Assembly: GCA_018828825.1 (NCBI GenBank)
Contig: JAHJUV010000115.1
Span: 1-50,603 of the forward strand
DNA length: 50,603 nt
From: Planctomycetota bacterium
Lineage (GTDB): Bacteria; Planctomycetota; Phycisphaerae; Sedimentisphaerales; UBA12454
Direction: 5' to 3'
This document shows, piece after piece, positions 33,594-42,464 of the stretch. The position numbers were made by a program, and so were the translations under genes. Position 1 is the stretch's first letter; every line of letters starts with the position of its first letter. Under the pieces are notes generated by a model, which ran no database searches, was not told the origin of the DNA, and was given only the letters and a program-made list of their open reading frames with translations.

Positions 33594-34568
33594 TTACCCA
33601 TTTTGGTCCCGTTTGTCAGTAATAATCTTTTCAAGCATCTGCTCAAGACTGACCTTCGGCTCATAGCCTATCGCCTTATTTATCTTCTCAAGACAGGGCA
33701 GTCGCCTTTGCATATCGTCAAACTCCTGTCCGTAAGCCTTGGAATAAGAGATGAATTGCTTTTTACTGCTGCTGTGTGTTTTCTCGATAATTCTATCGGC
33801 AAGCTCTTCAATACTGATTTCCTCTTCTGAGCCGACGTTAAAAACCTCGCCGTTGGCTTTCTCAAGCTTCATAAGAGCCGCCATCGCCCCAACCGCATCT
33901 GATACGTAAGTAAAACTTCTTGATTGTTTCCCGTTGCCGTAAATCAGTATCGGCTCATTCTTCAGCGCCCAGTCCAAGAATCTTGGCACAACCATACCAT
34001 ACCTGCCCGTCTGCCTCGGCCCTATGGTATTAAAAAGCCTTACGATAACCACAACCAGATTATACTGGCGATGATAAGCCAGTGCCAAAAATTCATCTAT
34101 CGCCTTGCTGCACGCGTATGACCAGCGCGAAAATCTCGTACTCCCCAGAACCGTATCGTCATCCTCATTGAAAGGCACCTGCTCATTTTTCCCATAAACT
34201 TCTGAGGTCGATGTTATCAAAACTTTCTTGCCAAGCTGGTTGGCGACTGAAAGCACTACCTCCGTGCCGTGAATATTGGTCTCGATGGTATGAACAGGTT
34301 TTTCGATTATAAGATTGACCCCAACAGCAGCAGCCAGATGATAAATGCAATCGCACTTTTCAGCCTGTCGGCGCATCAAATCCTCATCGCACACCGTTCC
34401 CTGGATAAATTTAAAATTGCGGTTGGAAAGAAGATGCTGGATATTGGAAAGACTTCCCGTACTCAAATCGTCAACGACAGCTACTCTCTGTCCGCAGTCC
34501 AAAAGATGCTCACACAAATGCGAACCGATAAATCCCGCCCCGCCGGTAACAAGTGCTGTCTTAATCAA
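33594..34568 (-). CDS. Extended SDR, UDP-glucuronate decarboxylase/epimerase-like
   Basis: A 324-residue extended SDR. TALVTGGAGFIGSHLCEHLL is the NAD-binding start; HLAAAVGV, TSTSEVYG and YACSKAIDE (Tyr/Lys) are present, then VRLFNTIGPRQTGRYGMVVP. The TSEVYG and RLFNT-GP features occur in UDP-glucuronate decarboxylases (UXS) and in GDP-sugar dehydratases. I favour a UXS-like enzyme but am not sure. The start is TTG with AAGGGA upstream; no in-frame ATG is close. It is the first gene of the main locus after the 676-base gap. Confidence 0.8.
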   Translation of the reverse strand: MIKTALVTGGAGFIGSHLCEHLLDCGQRVAVVDDLSTGSLSNIQHLLSNRNFKFIQGTVCDEDLMRRQAEKCDCIYHLAAAVGVNLIIEKPVHTIETNIHGTEVVLSVANQLGKKVLITSTSEVYGKNEQVPFNEDDDTVLGSTRFSRWSYACSKAIDEFLALAYHRQYNLVVVIVRLFNTIGPRQTGRYGMVVPRFLDWALKNEPILIYGNGKQSRSFTYVSDAVGAMAALMKLEKANGEVFNVGSEEEISIEELADRIIEKTHSSSKKQFISYSKAYGQEFDDMQRRLPCLEKINKAIGYEPKVSLEQMLEKIITDKRDQNG

Positions 34569-34957
34569 ATATTCCCTTAATTTTTAAATCCGTAATCTCT
34601 ATTTAGACTCCGTCCCCGTCGGCTCCGCCGAAAGGGAAACAAAAAGTCCTCAAATATACATAAATATCGGCAAAAAAAGAAGATAGCTTTAAATTAGATG
34701 TGCCTTCCTCCATACCGCCTGTGCTCTAAAATTGGCCTCAAATACGCAAATTCTTCAACCTTAAAAAGTGTAAAATCAGAACTCAACGATAAAACTGACA
34801 GATACTACCATAATACAGGCAAACTAACAATATTGTTCGCCTTTATATTAGTTAGTACAAACCCCCTGCATACGCCAAAAAAGGCGATTTTTAACACAAT
34901 TTAAGTTGCGTAATCAGTCAATATTATAACTTTTTCAATAAAATTCCTATTTTCTCC

Positions 34958-34984
34958 TTGAATTTTAATATTTTTTGTTATAAT
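34958..34984 (+). promoter_or_regulatory. Extended -10 promoter candidate
   Basis: TTGAAT at 34958-34963 and TATAAT at 34979-34984, 15 bases apart. The bases before the -10 complete TGnTATAAT, the extended -10 form, which makes up for the short spacer. It points away from the polysaccharide locus, into a region without a known gene. Confidence 0.45.
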
Positions 34985-34997
34985 ATCGTAATATTTG

Positions 34998-35099
34998 ATG
35001 ATTATTAAACAAAAAGGTGCCAGCGGACTTATCTATGCCTTCTGGTGGGGTTTTTTAAAAAATCTTTTTTCAAAGGAACTAATTATAAAATCCAGGTAA
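34998..35099 (+). CDS. Possible 33-residue small protein
   Basis: An ATG at 34998 opens a 33-codon frame that includes GASGLIYAFWWGFLKNLF, a plausible amphipathic or membrane helix with basic residues at both ends. The ATG is only about 14 bases beyond a strong extended -10, so a transcript would be nearly leaderless and there is no ribosome site. It may instead be the start of a small RNA. Low confidence. Confidence 0.25.
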   Translation: MIIKQKGASGLIYAFWWGFLKNLFSKELIIKSR

Positions 35100-35244
35100 C
35101 CTTGACCTTGCCCCCAAAAACTGTACTGGTCGCCAAATTGGCGGTTTACTTCTTTGTAAAGTTATCTTTAGTTCATAAATTTGTTTGGGTTGGCTCGTTT
35201 TTAATTTTTGCACAATTTGTTTTTTTAATTTGAACTTATAACTT

Positions 35245-36552
35245 TTAGTTTGTCAAACCGGCGATAGCTGCGCCAATCAGAGTAGCATTTTCAACACTAA
35301 TAATATCGTGGTAAATCTCAAGTTCGCTTTCAAGATACTGCTTAAGATAAAATTCTACTCTGCTTTTCAGCCCTTTTAGGCTATAAAATGTCGTACCTTC
35401 GGCCACAATGCATATCGGCCTGTCAGGACTTGTATCACAATCAGATTTAATTGCCATTACTGAAAGATTTATCGCAGTCAACTTTGCGGCGCGTTCAATC
35501 AACCGGTCAATTATGTGATATAAAATCCGCACATCTCTTTGCTTTCCTTTTTTGCAGATACCAGCAAGAACATTATCGCCATACGGATGATACATAAAAT
35601 CATTAACCTGTTTTGTGCCAAGCTCTTTTATTTGAAGAACGGCATCGGCGGTATTTTTTGAAAACAAGCCATCCCCACTGGCCGTTTGCACCGTCAAAAG
35701 ACACAACGACCCCAAATAAGCTCCTGATATCATTTTTTCAAATTTCTGGGCGCCGGGATTATTTGTAGATTTGTCAAACAGAACATCCAACTGCCCCATC
35801 TTGCAGCGGTTAAATCCCCCCGATTCGGTATTGATAATTTGACTTCCGGACAAATCAAGGTCGTTTCTCTTTTTAATGTTACTGTTTTTTTCGACATAAC
35901 AGCAGTTGGTTCCTGTGCCGAGAATAAAACCAATATATCCGCTGAATATTCTGTTATTATGCCTGACTCCACCCAAAAGCGAGGCAACGGTATCGTTCAA
36001 AATCACAATACGTTTATTACCGCCGAGACCGATTTTCCCCATCGCAAGATTAAGATTTTGACCGATGATTTGTCCCTGTACATCTTTAATTTTAATCTCT
36101 TTGGAAAAACGAATCAGTTTTCCATCCTTACTGGGAAGAATTTCAGTCGGATACGAAAAACAAAAACCGATTTTCTCAGAAGCCCCTGCAATATCCCTGA
36201 TGTAATCAGCTATAGCCTCAAAAAATTCATCCTTACTGACTTCAGATTGCACACCGGGCATCATATGTTTTTTCAGGTTTTCTATAATAGGCTCTTTTTG
36301 CTTATTAAATCTCACTGTAGCACAGCGAAAATTTGTACCGCCCGCGTCTATCACCACCACCGGCTTATCGGCTGGAATATCCGAAATAACACTGATAAAG
36401 GTCGGTATCATATCGAGCGTGCTTTTTTGCCCCTCAAGACCTCGCTGCATTTCGTCGAGAAATACTTTTACATTTTCTTTTATATCGATGTCTCGATAGT
36501 CCATCCGATATTTTCCAAGGAACTCCGATGCTGTTTTCTTTGCTTTATCCAT
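35245..36552 (-). CDS. Hexokinase (eukaryotic-type family)
   Basis: A protein of about 435 residues in the hexokinase family. VVVIDAGGTNFRCATVRF is the phosphate-1 motif; CFSYPTEI and GKLIRFSKEIK form the sugar-binding region (SFP-type loop with Pro-Thr); VILNDTVASLLGG has the catalytic aspartate; GFILGTGTNCCYVE is the phosphate-2 loop; NTESGGF contains the sugar-contacting Glu. It phosphorylates glucose or a related hexose with ATP. I use ATG at 36552, one base after the galE stop; a longer form would overlap galE by 62 bases. Operon position with galE suggests supply of Glc-6-P and UDP-sugars. Confidence 0.85.
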   Translation of the reverse strand: MDKAKKTASEFLGKYRMDYRDIDIKENVKVFLDEMQRGLEGQKSTLDMIPTFISVISDIPADKPVVVIDAGGTNFRCATVRFNKQKEPIIENLKKHMMPGVQSEVSKDEFFEAIADYIRDIAGASEKIGFCFSYPTEILPSKDGKLIRFSKEIKIKDVQGQIIGQNLNLAMGKIGLGGNKRIVILNDTVASLLGGVRHNNRIFSGYIGFILGTGTNCCYVEKNSNIKKRNDLDLSGSQIINTESGGFNRCKMGQLDVLFDKSTNNPGAQKFEKMISGAYLGSLCLLTVQTASGDGLFSKNTADAVLQIKELGTKQVNDFMYHPYGDNVLAGICKKGKQRDVRILYHIIDRLIERAAKLTAINLSVMAIKSDCDTSPDRPICIVAEGTTFYSLKGLKSRVEFYLKQYLESELEIYHDIISVENATLIGAAIAGLTN

Positions 36553-36553
36553 A

Positions 36554-37534
36554 TTATTTATACCCTTCAGGATTATCATTATGCCATTGCCAGGCAGTTT
36601 CGACAATTTTTTCAAGTTCGGGATATTTTACTTTCCAGCCAAGCTCTTTTATCGCCCTTGTCGCATCCGCGGTCAAAACCGGCGGGTCTCCCGGCCTTCT
36701 TGGGACTTCGGTAACCTTGAAGTTTTTGCCGGTAACCTTTTTAACGGTTTCGATAACATCTCTAACTGAATAACCTTTGCCGTTGCCGAGGTTATAGACA
36801 AGCTCGTTTTGGTTTTCGAGTTTTTCAAGTGCTAAAAGATGAGCAGAGCACAAATCCTCGATATGGATGTAATCTCTTACGCAGGTCCCGTCCGGCGTCG
36901 GATAATCTGTGCCGAAGATTTTAACATCTTCTCTTTTACCCATTGCCGCGGCTATTACCAAAGGGATAAGATGGGATTCCGGTTTGTGGTCTTCGCCAAG
37001 CGTGCCGTTTGCGCCGGCACCTGCGGCGTTAAAATATCTCAAGGCGGCATATCGGAGTCTAATAGTTTGACTTTGAAAACGGCACATCTGCTCGACCGCC
37101 AGTTTGGTATGGCCGTAAGGATTGATTGGGTTTTTCGGAGCATCCTCGGTTATAGGTGTCTTATCAGGAGCTCCGTAAACAGCCGCCGAGCTCGAAAAGA
37201 CAAATTTTTTAACGCCGCATTTCTCCATCGCGGCCAAAAGCATCTGCGTATTGCAAACGTTGTTACTGTAAAATTCGAGTGGTTTTTTGACCGATTCGCC
37301 CGCCTCGATAAACGCCGCAAAGTGCATTACCGCATCGATTTTATTTTCTTTCAAAACCTTTACAAGAAGGTCCAAATCCGCAAGGTCGCCTTCTATAAAG
37401 TCAAATCCCTTTATGGCCTGTTTATGTCCGTTGCTGAGATTATCGAAGACTATCGGTTTATGCCCCGCCTGGGCGAGCATCGCCGTCATATTACTGCCGA
37501 TATATCCTGCTCCGCCGCAGATGAGAACATTCAT
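36554..37534 (-). CDS. galE: UDP-glucose 4-epimerase
   Basis: A 326-residue GalE. VLICGGAGYIGSNM is the NAD motif, FDNLSNGHKQA follows, MHFAAFIEAGESVKKP and FSSSAAVYG are canonical, and YGHTKLAVEQM carries the catalytic Tyr and Lys. LRYFNAAGAGANG and HLIPLVI with the YPTPDGTCVRDYIH stretch are diagnostic of bacterial GalE. It interconverts UDP-Glc and UDP-Gal. The gene is directly followed by hexokinase. Its ribosome site lies in a repeated GGTGCGGGATGAAT motif that overlaps the start codon. Confidence 0.95.
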   Translation of the reverse strand: MNVLICGGAGYIGSNMTAMLAQAGHKPIVFDNLSNGHKQAIKGFDFIEGDLADLDLLVKVLKENKIDAVMHFAAFIEAGESVKKPLEFYSNNVCNTQMLLAAMEKCGVKKFVFSSSAAVYGAPDKTPITEDAPKNPINPYGHTKLAVEQMCRFQSQTIRLRYAALRYFNAAGAGANGTLGEDHKPESHLIPLVIAAAMGKREDVKIFGTDYPTPDGTCVRDYIHIEDLCSAHLLALEKLENQNELVYNLGNGKGYSVRDVIETVKKVTGKNFKVTEVPRRPGDPPVLTADATRAIKELGWKVKYPELEKIVETAWQWHNDNPEGYK

Positions 37535-37692
37535 CCCGCACCTTCCAAATATTCATCCCGCACCGGAGAACTATTGAATAAAAAAATGGTGCGGGATTCA
37601 ATAATTTTTTGTAGAGAACCATATATCCCATTAGAAAATAGGAATTTAATAAACTTAAAAGAAATCGAATAAAATGAAGGTGCGGGATTCAT
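37521..37692. repeat. Repeated GGTGCGGGAT motifs upstream of galE
   Basis: The core GGTGCGGGAT occurs four times between the lipoprotein gene and galE: twice on the minus strand (near 37535-37548 and 37554-37567, each followed by GAAT) and twice on the plus strand (37589-37598 and 37680-37689, each followed by TCA). The second minus copy and the first plus copy can form a hairpin followed by a T-rich run (AATAATTTTTTG). The first minus copy overlaps the galE start. The spacer otherwise has no gene. Confidence 0.6.
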
Positions 37693-38267
37693 TATCTGCC
37701 GCCTTTTTTGCTGGTAAGTTTTTTATCGATTTTATCCAGGATAACAGTTTCGAGCCGAGGATCTCTGCCGATATCGAGCCATTCCATTTGTGCTTCCTGC
37801 TCTGGGTTAATAGCCAGGCTTTGTTCCGATTCCTCGCTACTGGAAAACATACTGTATGTACTTGCGGCACTGTCGATTCGTTTTTCAGGAATTGAAAGCC
37901 TTTCGAGGGTAACTTTACAGACAATGCAGACCTGTCCCTGATTTTCATTAAAACCAAGCTCAACTATTCGCTGAATGGTATGCAGGCTCGACATCGCCCG
38001 GTTATACCCGCCGACATTATCCTTCCGCCAGAGTTCAAAAAATTGACCCCCTATCAGCGGTTTGGTTGTGATTATGGAAAGTTTCGGGTCGGCCTTATTA
38101 ATAACAAAGTTCATACCGACAAGAACTTTTTCAGAGCCCCTCATAGCTGAATCAATATTAACGCCCGACAAACATTTCGGTTCAGACGGTATTTGTTGTT
38201 GTTTTGCACAGCCTGACAAAATCCCTGCTGCCAGAAGCATAAATACGGCAAGCCCTGACTTTTTCAT
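37692..38267 (-). CDS. Lipoprotein of unknown function
   Basis: A 191-residue protein with a lipoprotein signal: basic start MKKSG, hydrophobic core LAVFMLLAAGIL and lipobox LSGC with the acylated cysteine at residue 20. The mature part has VGMNFVINKADPKLSIITTKP and a cysteine pair near VCIVCKV, then a polar tail ending KKGGR. I do not recognise a family. The gene is divergent from the Xer recombinase gene and lies upstream of galE on the same strand. Confidence 0.72.
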   Translation of the reverse strand: MKKSGLAVFMLLAAGILSGCAKQQQIPSEPKCLSGVNIDSAMRGSEKVLVGMNFVINKADPKLSIITTKPLIGGQFFELWRKDNVGGYNRAMSSLHTIQRIVELGFNENQGQVCIVCKVTLERLSIPEKRIDSAASTYSMFSSSEESEQSLAINPEQEAQMEWLDIGRDPRLETVILDKIDKKLTSKKGGR

Positions 38268-38438
38268 ATCAAAATCCCTTAAAAGAAGATTGCCGGATTA
38301 TATCCTCAAAATCCCTGTCTCTCAAGGGCGAAATTATTAACGGTTTCCAGTTATTACAGCCGAAAAAACAAACAGGCAATGAAACACCTGCTCGAAATTA
38401 GGCAAAAAATCAATTGCTTATCGGACTATTATCGTAAA

Positions 38439-39374
38439 ATGTCAACACAACTGCAAAATTTGAACGCCCGGCTGGAAACAGAATCGCTTGGCAAGATAGT
38501 TTTGGCCTTTCTGAACTATCTTACCGTAGAAGCGGGTCTGAGCGACAATACTATTCTCGGCTACGGCCGGGACTTGAAGGATTTTACCGCTTTTTGCCAT
38601 TCGAAAGATGCTAAACAGCCCCGTGAGATTACCACCGCTATTATTTTCGATTACGCAAAGAGTGTTGCCCGCCAAAACAAGGCTGAGGCTTCGATAAACC
38701 GTTCGGTAGTTGCGATTAAGATGTTCCTTCGTTTTTGCAGGATGATGGGGCATATCAAGGACGATTTAACGGTTTTCCTCGAAAGCCCAAAGCTCTGGCA
38801 GAAGCTGCCTGTCATCTGCAGCAAGGACCAGGTCGCTAAACTGATGGATGCCCCTGATGAGAAAGAACCTTATTATTTCAGGGACCGTGCCCTGCTCGAA
38901 TTGCTTTACGCTACCGGCACAAGGGCAAGCGAAGTAGCGGGACTTAAGATTAGCGATGTGAATCTTAAAATCGGTTATGTAAGATGTCTCGGTAAAGGCA
39001 AAAAAGAACGGATTGTTCCTCTTAACAGGTCTGCAGGTGCCGCTGTTGAACAATACATTGAACGGCTCAGGGGCAAACTTGCAAAATCATTCAGTAAGGA
39101 TTTTCTTTTCCTGTCGCGGACGGGCAAGGCCCTTGGCAGGATTGAAATCTGGCGGCTCGTAAAAAAATACGTCTGTCGGGCAGGATTATCGAGACAGATG
39201 ACGGCACATACGCTTCGGCACTGTTTTGCGACGCACCTTTTAAGCGGCGGAGCCGATTTGCGAAGCGTTCAGGAGATGCTCGGCCATGTCGATATTGCTA
39301 CAACCCAGATATATACCCACGTCGACCTGGAAAGATTAAGAAACATCCATAAAAAATATCATCCGAGGCCGTAA
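38439..39374 (+). CDS. XerC/XerD-type tyrosine recombinase
   Basis: A 311-residue tyrosine recombinase. The N-terminal SAM-like core-binding domain starts about LGKIVLAFLNYLTVEAGLSDNTILGYGRDLKDF. The catalytic domain carries the full set: Arg in YATGTRASEVAGL, Lys in LGKGKKERIVPL, HTLRH (His and second Arg), His in LGHVDIATTQIYTH and the tyrosine nucleophile in that same stretch. The length equals chromosomal Xer proteins that resolve chromosome dimers. XerC and XerD cannot be separated by eye. I use ATG at 38439; an upstream ATG at 38379 would add 20 residues outside the family. Confidence 0.9.
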   Translation: MSTQLQNLNARLETESLGKIVLAFLNYLTVEAGLSDNTILGYGRDLKDFTAFCHSKDAKQPREITTAIIFDYAKSVARQNKAEASINRSVVAIKMFLRFCRMMGHIKDDLTVFLESPKLWQKLPVICSKDQVAKLMDAPDEKEPYYFRDRALLELLYATGTRASEVAGLKISDVNLKIGYVRCLGKGKKERIVPLNRSAGAAVEQYIERLRGKLAKSFSKDFLFLSRTGKALGRIEIWRLVKKYVCRAGLSRQMTAHTLRHCFATHLLSGGADLRSVQEMLGHVDIATTQIYTHVDLERLRNIHKKYHPRP

Positions 39375-39419
39375 ATGTTCACTGGTTCAGGGCCGGATTT
39401 CATAAAACAATCCTTCTTT

Positions 39420-42155
39420 TCAGGGAAGCTCCGCCAGCCAGCTTTTGCCGATTGTTATATCGACTTTTAAGGGTGTGTTTAGTTTTATCGCACCTGTCAT
39501 TTCCCTGCCGAAAATTTTCGCAAGACTTTCCGCCTCTTTGCCGGTCGTTTCAAAAACAAGTTCATCGTGAATCTGCAGAATCATCTTTGCGGGCAGTTTT
39601 TCTTTTTCGATTTTGTCCTGTATCCTTATCATTGCGATTTTTATCAAATCAGCGGCGGAGCCCTGGATAAGCGTATTTATTACAAGCCTTTCGGCCTGCG
39701 ACCTTACATTGCCGTTTCTGCTTTCAAGACCGCTGATTTTTCTTCGTCTGCCGCAGATAGTCTCGGCATAGCCGCTTCTTTTCGCTGTTTCTATGGCATC
39801 CGTTTTGAACTGCTGTATGGATTTATAGCGTGCGAAATAATCGTCGATAAACTTCTTGGCCTCGGCCATATTCATACCTGTTGTTTTGCCCAGCCCGAAA
39901 GCCCCCTGCCCGTATATCAGCCCGAAATTGACCGCCTTGCAGCGGGAACGCATATCGCTCGTTACATCTTTGATATCGACATTATATATCTGCGAAGCGA
40001 CAAAACTGTGAATGTCCCTGTCCTCCTGAAATGCTTTTATCATGGCCTTATCGCCTGAAAAATGCGCCAATACACGAAGCTCAATCTGCGAGTAGTCGAG
40101 ACTTACAATTTTATCACCCTTGTTTTCAGGCACAAATGCGGCCCTGATTTTTTTGCCTATTTCCGTTCTAATAGGAATATTCTGCAGATTCGGGTCGGAT
40201 GAACTCAGCCTGCCTGTCGCCGTTATCGTCTGGTTAAACGATGCGTGCACCCTGCCGGTTCGCCCGTTTATAAGGGCGCCGAGTTTATCGGTATAAGTAT
40301 TCTTGAGTTTACTTAATTGTCGATGCTGAAGTATCTGTTCAATGACTGGATGCTCGCCGGCCAGTTCTTCCAGAACGCCGGCGTCTGTACTGGGCCCTGT
40401 TTTGCCGCTGCGAACGGATTGCAAGCCTAACCTCTCGAAAAGCACCTCGGCAAGCTGTTTGGGCGAATCAACATTGAACTTACCGCCGGCAAGTTCGTAA
40501 ATTTTTTCTGTCGTCTCCTCAAGCTGATTATTTATTTCTATAGACAATTGCTTAAGAATAGGCACATCAAGCTTTACGCCGTTAAGCTCCATTTTGGTCA
40601 ATACCTCGACAAGAGGCATTTCCATTTCCTCGAAAAGCTGCTTTAATTTCGGCTCTTTTTCAAGTCTTTCGTTTAGGTATTGATAAAGCTGGAACGTCAT
40701 ATCTGCGTCTTCACTCGAATATTCGCAGGCCGTAGCGGTATCGACCATCTCGAAGCTCATCTGGTTTTTGCCTTTGCCTATCAGGTCTGAAATCGGAATG
40801 GACTGATAATTCAAAAAATCCATTGCCATATTATCGAGCGAATGACTTCTTTCAGCTTCAAGCACATAAGATGCTATCATTGTATCAAAAAAAAGACCTT
40901 TAACAGGCATCCCGCAGTTTGCCAGAACTATCATATCGTATTTTGCGTTCTGGAAGATTTTTTTGACCCTCTCATCGGCCAAAATCGAAGCTAATTTCTG
41001 CCGAACCGCCGACAATTCCAGATATTTCGCTCCCAGCGGCCCTTTCACAGCCAGGTAATACGCTTCGTGCGCCTGCCAGCAGAAACTCATTCCCACAAGT
41101 TCTGCCCGATGCGCCGAAATAGATGTTGTTTCTGTATCAACAGCGAAAAGTTTCTCCTTTTTAAGCTTATCAACAAAATCATCAAGCTTTGTCGGCGTGT
41201 CTATCAAATGATAATTATGTTTAACGGTTTTTATCGAATTTTGCCCTGCACCCAAAGCAAATTCTTCAATGGACTCATCTTTTGTTTCTTTATTTTCTAC
41301 TGGAGTCAATCCCGTTTGTGTCAACAACCGGCTGAAACCAAGTTCGCCGAATATAGCCGCCAGTTTCTCGTTATTGAATCCACTGACTGCAAAAGTCTTT
41401 TCATCAAGCTTTACAGGCATTTCGCAATTAATTGTGACAAGCTTTTTGCTCAGATACGCGATGTCTTTCGAGTTCCGCAGGTTATCGCCCCGCTTGCCTG
41501 TTATTTCATCTGCGTGCTTGTAAAGGTTATCGAGCGAACCGTATTTTTTTATCCATTCAAGTGCTGTCTTCGGTCCTACGTCCGGCACGCCCGGTACATT
41601 GTCTGCTGCATCGCCCTGAAGCGCAAGAATATCGATAAACTGCTCCGGCTCAAGGCCGGTATCTTTCTTAAACGATTTCGCATCCGTCACAGTACCTGTT
41701 TTGATATCGTATATACAAACGCCTTTATCGAGAAGCTGGAGCATATCCTTATCTTTAGAGCAGATATAGGCATCAACTCCTGCCTTTACCGCCTTTGCGG
41801 CGAGTGTGCCGATTATATCGTCGGCCTCGAATGTGCTTTTGCGTATAACCGGAACGTTCATCGCTTCGAGGATTTCCTCTATCCGATTTATCTGCACCGG
41901 CATCTCATCCGGCATCGGCGGTCTGTGTGCCTTGTATTCTTTGTAAAGTTCCCTCCGAAAACTGGGCTCTTTACTATCCATAGCGACAACGAGCATATCA
42001 GGCTTTTTAGTTTCGATAAGATTAAGAATCATCGTCGTAAATATATATGACGCTTTGGTAGGTTCCCCCGATGGGCTGGTAAGCGGCTTCATCGGTGCGT
42101 AAAACGCTGCGTAAATATGTGCATGCCCGTCAATTATATAGAGGCTTTTAGCCAT
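39420..42155 (-). CDS. polA: DNA polymerase I
   Basis: A 911-residue family A polymerase with all three domains. The 5' nuclease (about 1-290) has YIIDGHAHIYAAFYAP, EADDIIGTLA and GDAADNVPGVPDVGPKTA. The 3'-5' exonuclease is intact: FAVDTETTS near residue 341 gives the DxE pair, and SSEDADMTF the later Asp. The polymerase has SSSDPNLQNIP, DYSQIELRVLAHFSGD near 683, the O-helix RCKAVNFGLIYGQ and the terminal QIHDELVFE. It is convergent with the Xer gene (45-base gap). A 6-base inverted repeat abuts its start codon. Confidence 0.97.
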   Translation of the reverse strand: MAKSLYIIDGHAHIYAAFYAPMKPLTSPSGEPTKASYIFTTMILNLIETKKPDMLVVAMDSKEPSFRRELYKEYKAHRPPMPDEMPVQINRIEEILEAMNVPVIRKSTFEADDIIGTLAAKAVKAGVDAYICSKDKDMLQLLDKGVCIYDIKTGTVTDAKSFKKDTGLEPEQFIDILALQGDAADNVPGVPDVGPKTALEWIKKYGSLDNLYKHADEITGKRGDNLRNSKDIAYLSKKLVTINCEMPVKLDEKTFAVSGFNNEKLAAIFGELGFSRLLTQTGLTPVENKETKDESIEEFALGAGQNSIKTVKHNYHLIDTPTKLDDFVDKLKKEKLFAVDTETTSISAHRAELVGMSFCWQAHEAYYLAVKGPLGAKYLELSAVRQKLASILADERVKKIFQNAKYDMIVLANCGMPVKGLFFDTMIASYVLEAERSHSLDNMAMDFLNYQSIPISDLIGKGKNQMSFEMVDTATACEYSSEDADMTFQLYQYLNERLEKEPKLKQLFEEMEMPLVEVLTKMELNGVKLDVPILKQLSIEINNQLEETTEKIYELAGGKFNVDSPKQLAEVLFERLGLQSVRSGKTGPSTDAGVLEELAGEHPVIEQILQHRQLSKLKNTYTDKLGALINGRTGRVHASFNQTITATGRLSSSDPNLQNIPIRTEIGKKIRAAFVPENKGDKIVSLDYSQIELRVLAHFSGDKAMIKAFQEDRDIHSFVASQIYNVDIKDVTSDMRSRCKAVNFGLIYGQGAFGLGKTTGMNMAEAKKFIDDYFARYKSIQQFKTDAIETAKRSGYAETICGRRRKISGLESRNGNVRSQAERLVINTLIQGSAADLIKIAMIRIQDKIEKEKLPAKMILQIHDELVFETTGKEAESLAKIFGREMTGAIKLNTPLKVDITIGKSWLAELP

Positions 42156-42177
42156 AACAGGCTAAATATACCCTGTT
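42156..42177 (-). promoter_or_regulatory. Inverted repeat touching the polA start
   Basis: AACAGG at 42156-42161 and CCTGTT at 42172-42177 are reverse complements 10 bases apart, and the first touches the polA ATG (42155). In mRNA this could fold into a 6-base stem over the ribosome site, or at DNA level act as an operator. It does not match known LexA boxes. Confidence 0.3.
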
Positions 42178-42235
42178 TAAGGATAGCTTCAAGAAAAAAG
42201 ACTTTGGATGGTTTATATCAGAGCAGGTGGCTATC

Positions 42236-42421
42236 TTACTTTTTATTTTCCCGCCTGAGCCAAAATGCCAATACAGCGGTAACTATACACGCCGCAGCAC
42301 TCATCCATAGTGGAACATCGAAAGTATTAACACTTACTTTCCATTGCAGTATCAGCCTTATCAAATGTGCTGCTGAAACAATTAACAGAAATATTACAGT
42401 GACAATAACAGATGGTTTCAT
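42236..42421 (-). CDS. Small two-helix membrane protein
   Basis: A 61-residue protein with two hydrophobic helices (about 4-25 and 39-57) and the charged end RRENKK. The phrase SAAHLIRLILQWKVSVNTFDVPLWMS resembles a widespread uncharacterised small membrane protein family that I have seen in several phyla (helix, AHLLRL, a short loop with VPLW, helix). The ribosome site is excellent: AAAGGAG six bases before the ATG. It lies 80 bases before polA on the same strand and could be co-transcribed. Confidence 0.75.
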   Translation of the reverse strand: MKPSVIVTVIFLLIVSAAHLIRLILQWKVSVNTFDVPLWMSAAACIVTAVLAFWLRRENKK

Positions 42422-42464
42422 AATTATTCTCCTTTCCCATCAGAAACAGCTATCGATTTTCAAC

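Larger units (their letters stand above)
34569..35244. other. 676-base AT-rich intergenic region
   Basis: No conserved gene is recognised here. Notable items are: a REP-like motif at 34609-34623 (GCCGACGGGGACGGAG on the minus strand, similar to one at 28441-28455); a CGCC-A6-GGCG hairpin followed by ATTTTT at 34873-34891; a strong plus-strand extended -10 at 34976-34984; a 33-codon frame at 34998-35099; and the inverted repeat CGCCAA/TTGGCG at 35131-35143. Other short frames here have no recognisable similarity. All large genes on both sides read leftward, so the gap must hold the promoter of the polysaccharide locus or be read through. Confidence 0.6.

Noticed and set aside
34873..34891. CGCC-A6-GGCG hairpin followed by ATTTTT as a terminator
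   Set aside because: It has terminator form only on the plus strand, where no upstream gene exists, and lacks a U-run on the strand that carries the genes; listed only in the gap description.
35045..35233. A 62-codon plus-strand frame in the 676-base gap
   Set aside because: The hydrophobic translation comes from T-rich DNA; no ribosome site and no family resemblance.
35839..36714. A 291-codon plus-strand frame opposite hexokinase and the end of galE
   Set aside because: It spans two conserved minus-strand genes and shows no protein-like conservation.
37531..37692. GGTGCGGGAT copies as a CRISPR array
   Set aside because: Only four short copies in mixed orientation with irregular spacing and no cas genes in the window.
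41067..42050. A 327-codon plus-strand frame inside polA
   Set aside because: It is antisense to the conserved nuclease domains of DNA polymerase I and has no recognisable motifs.
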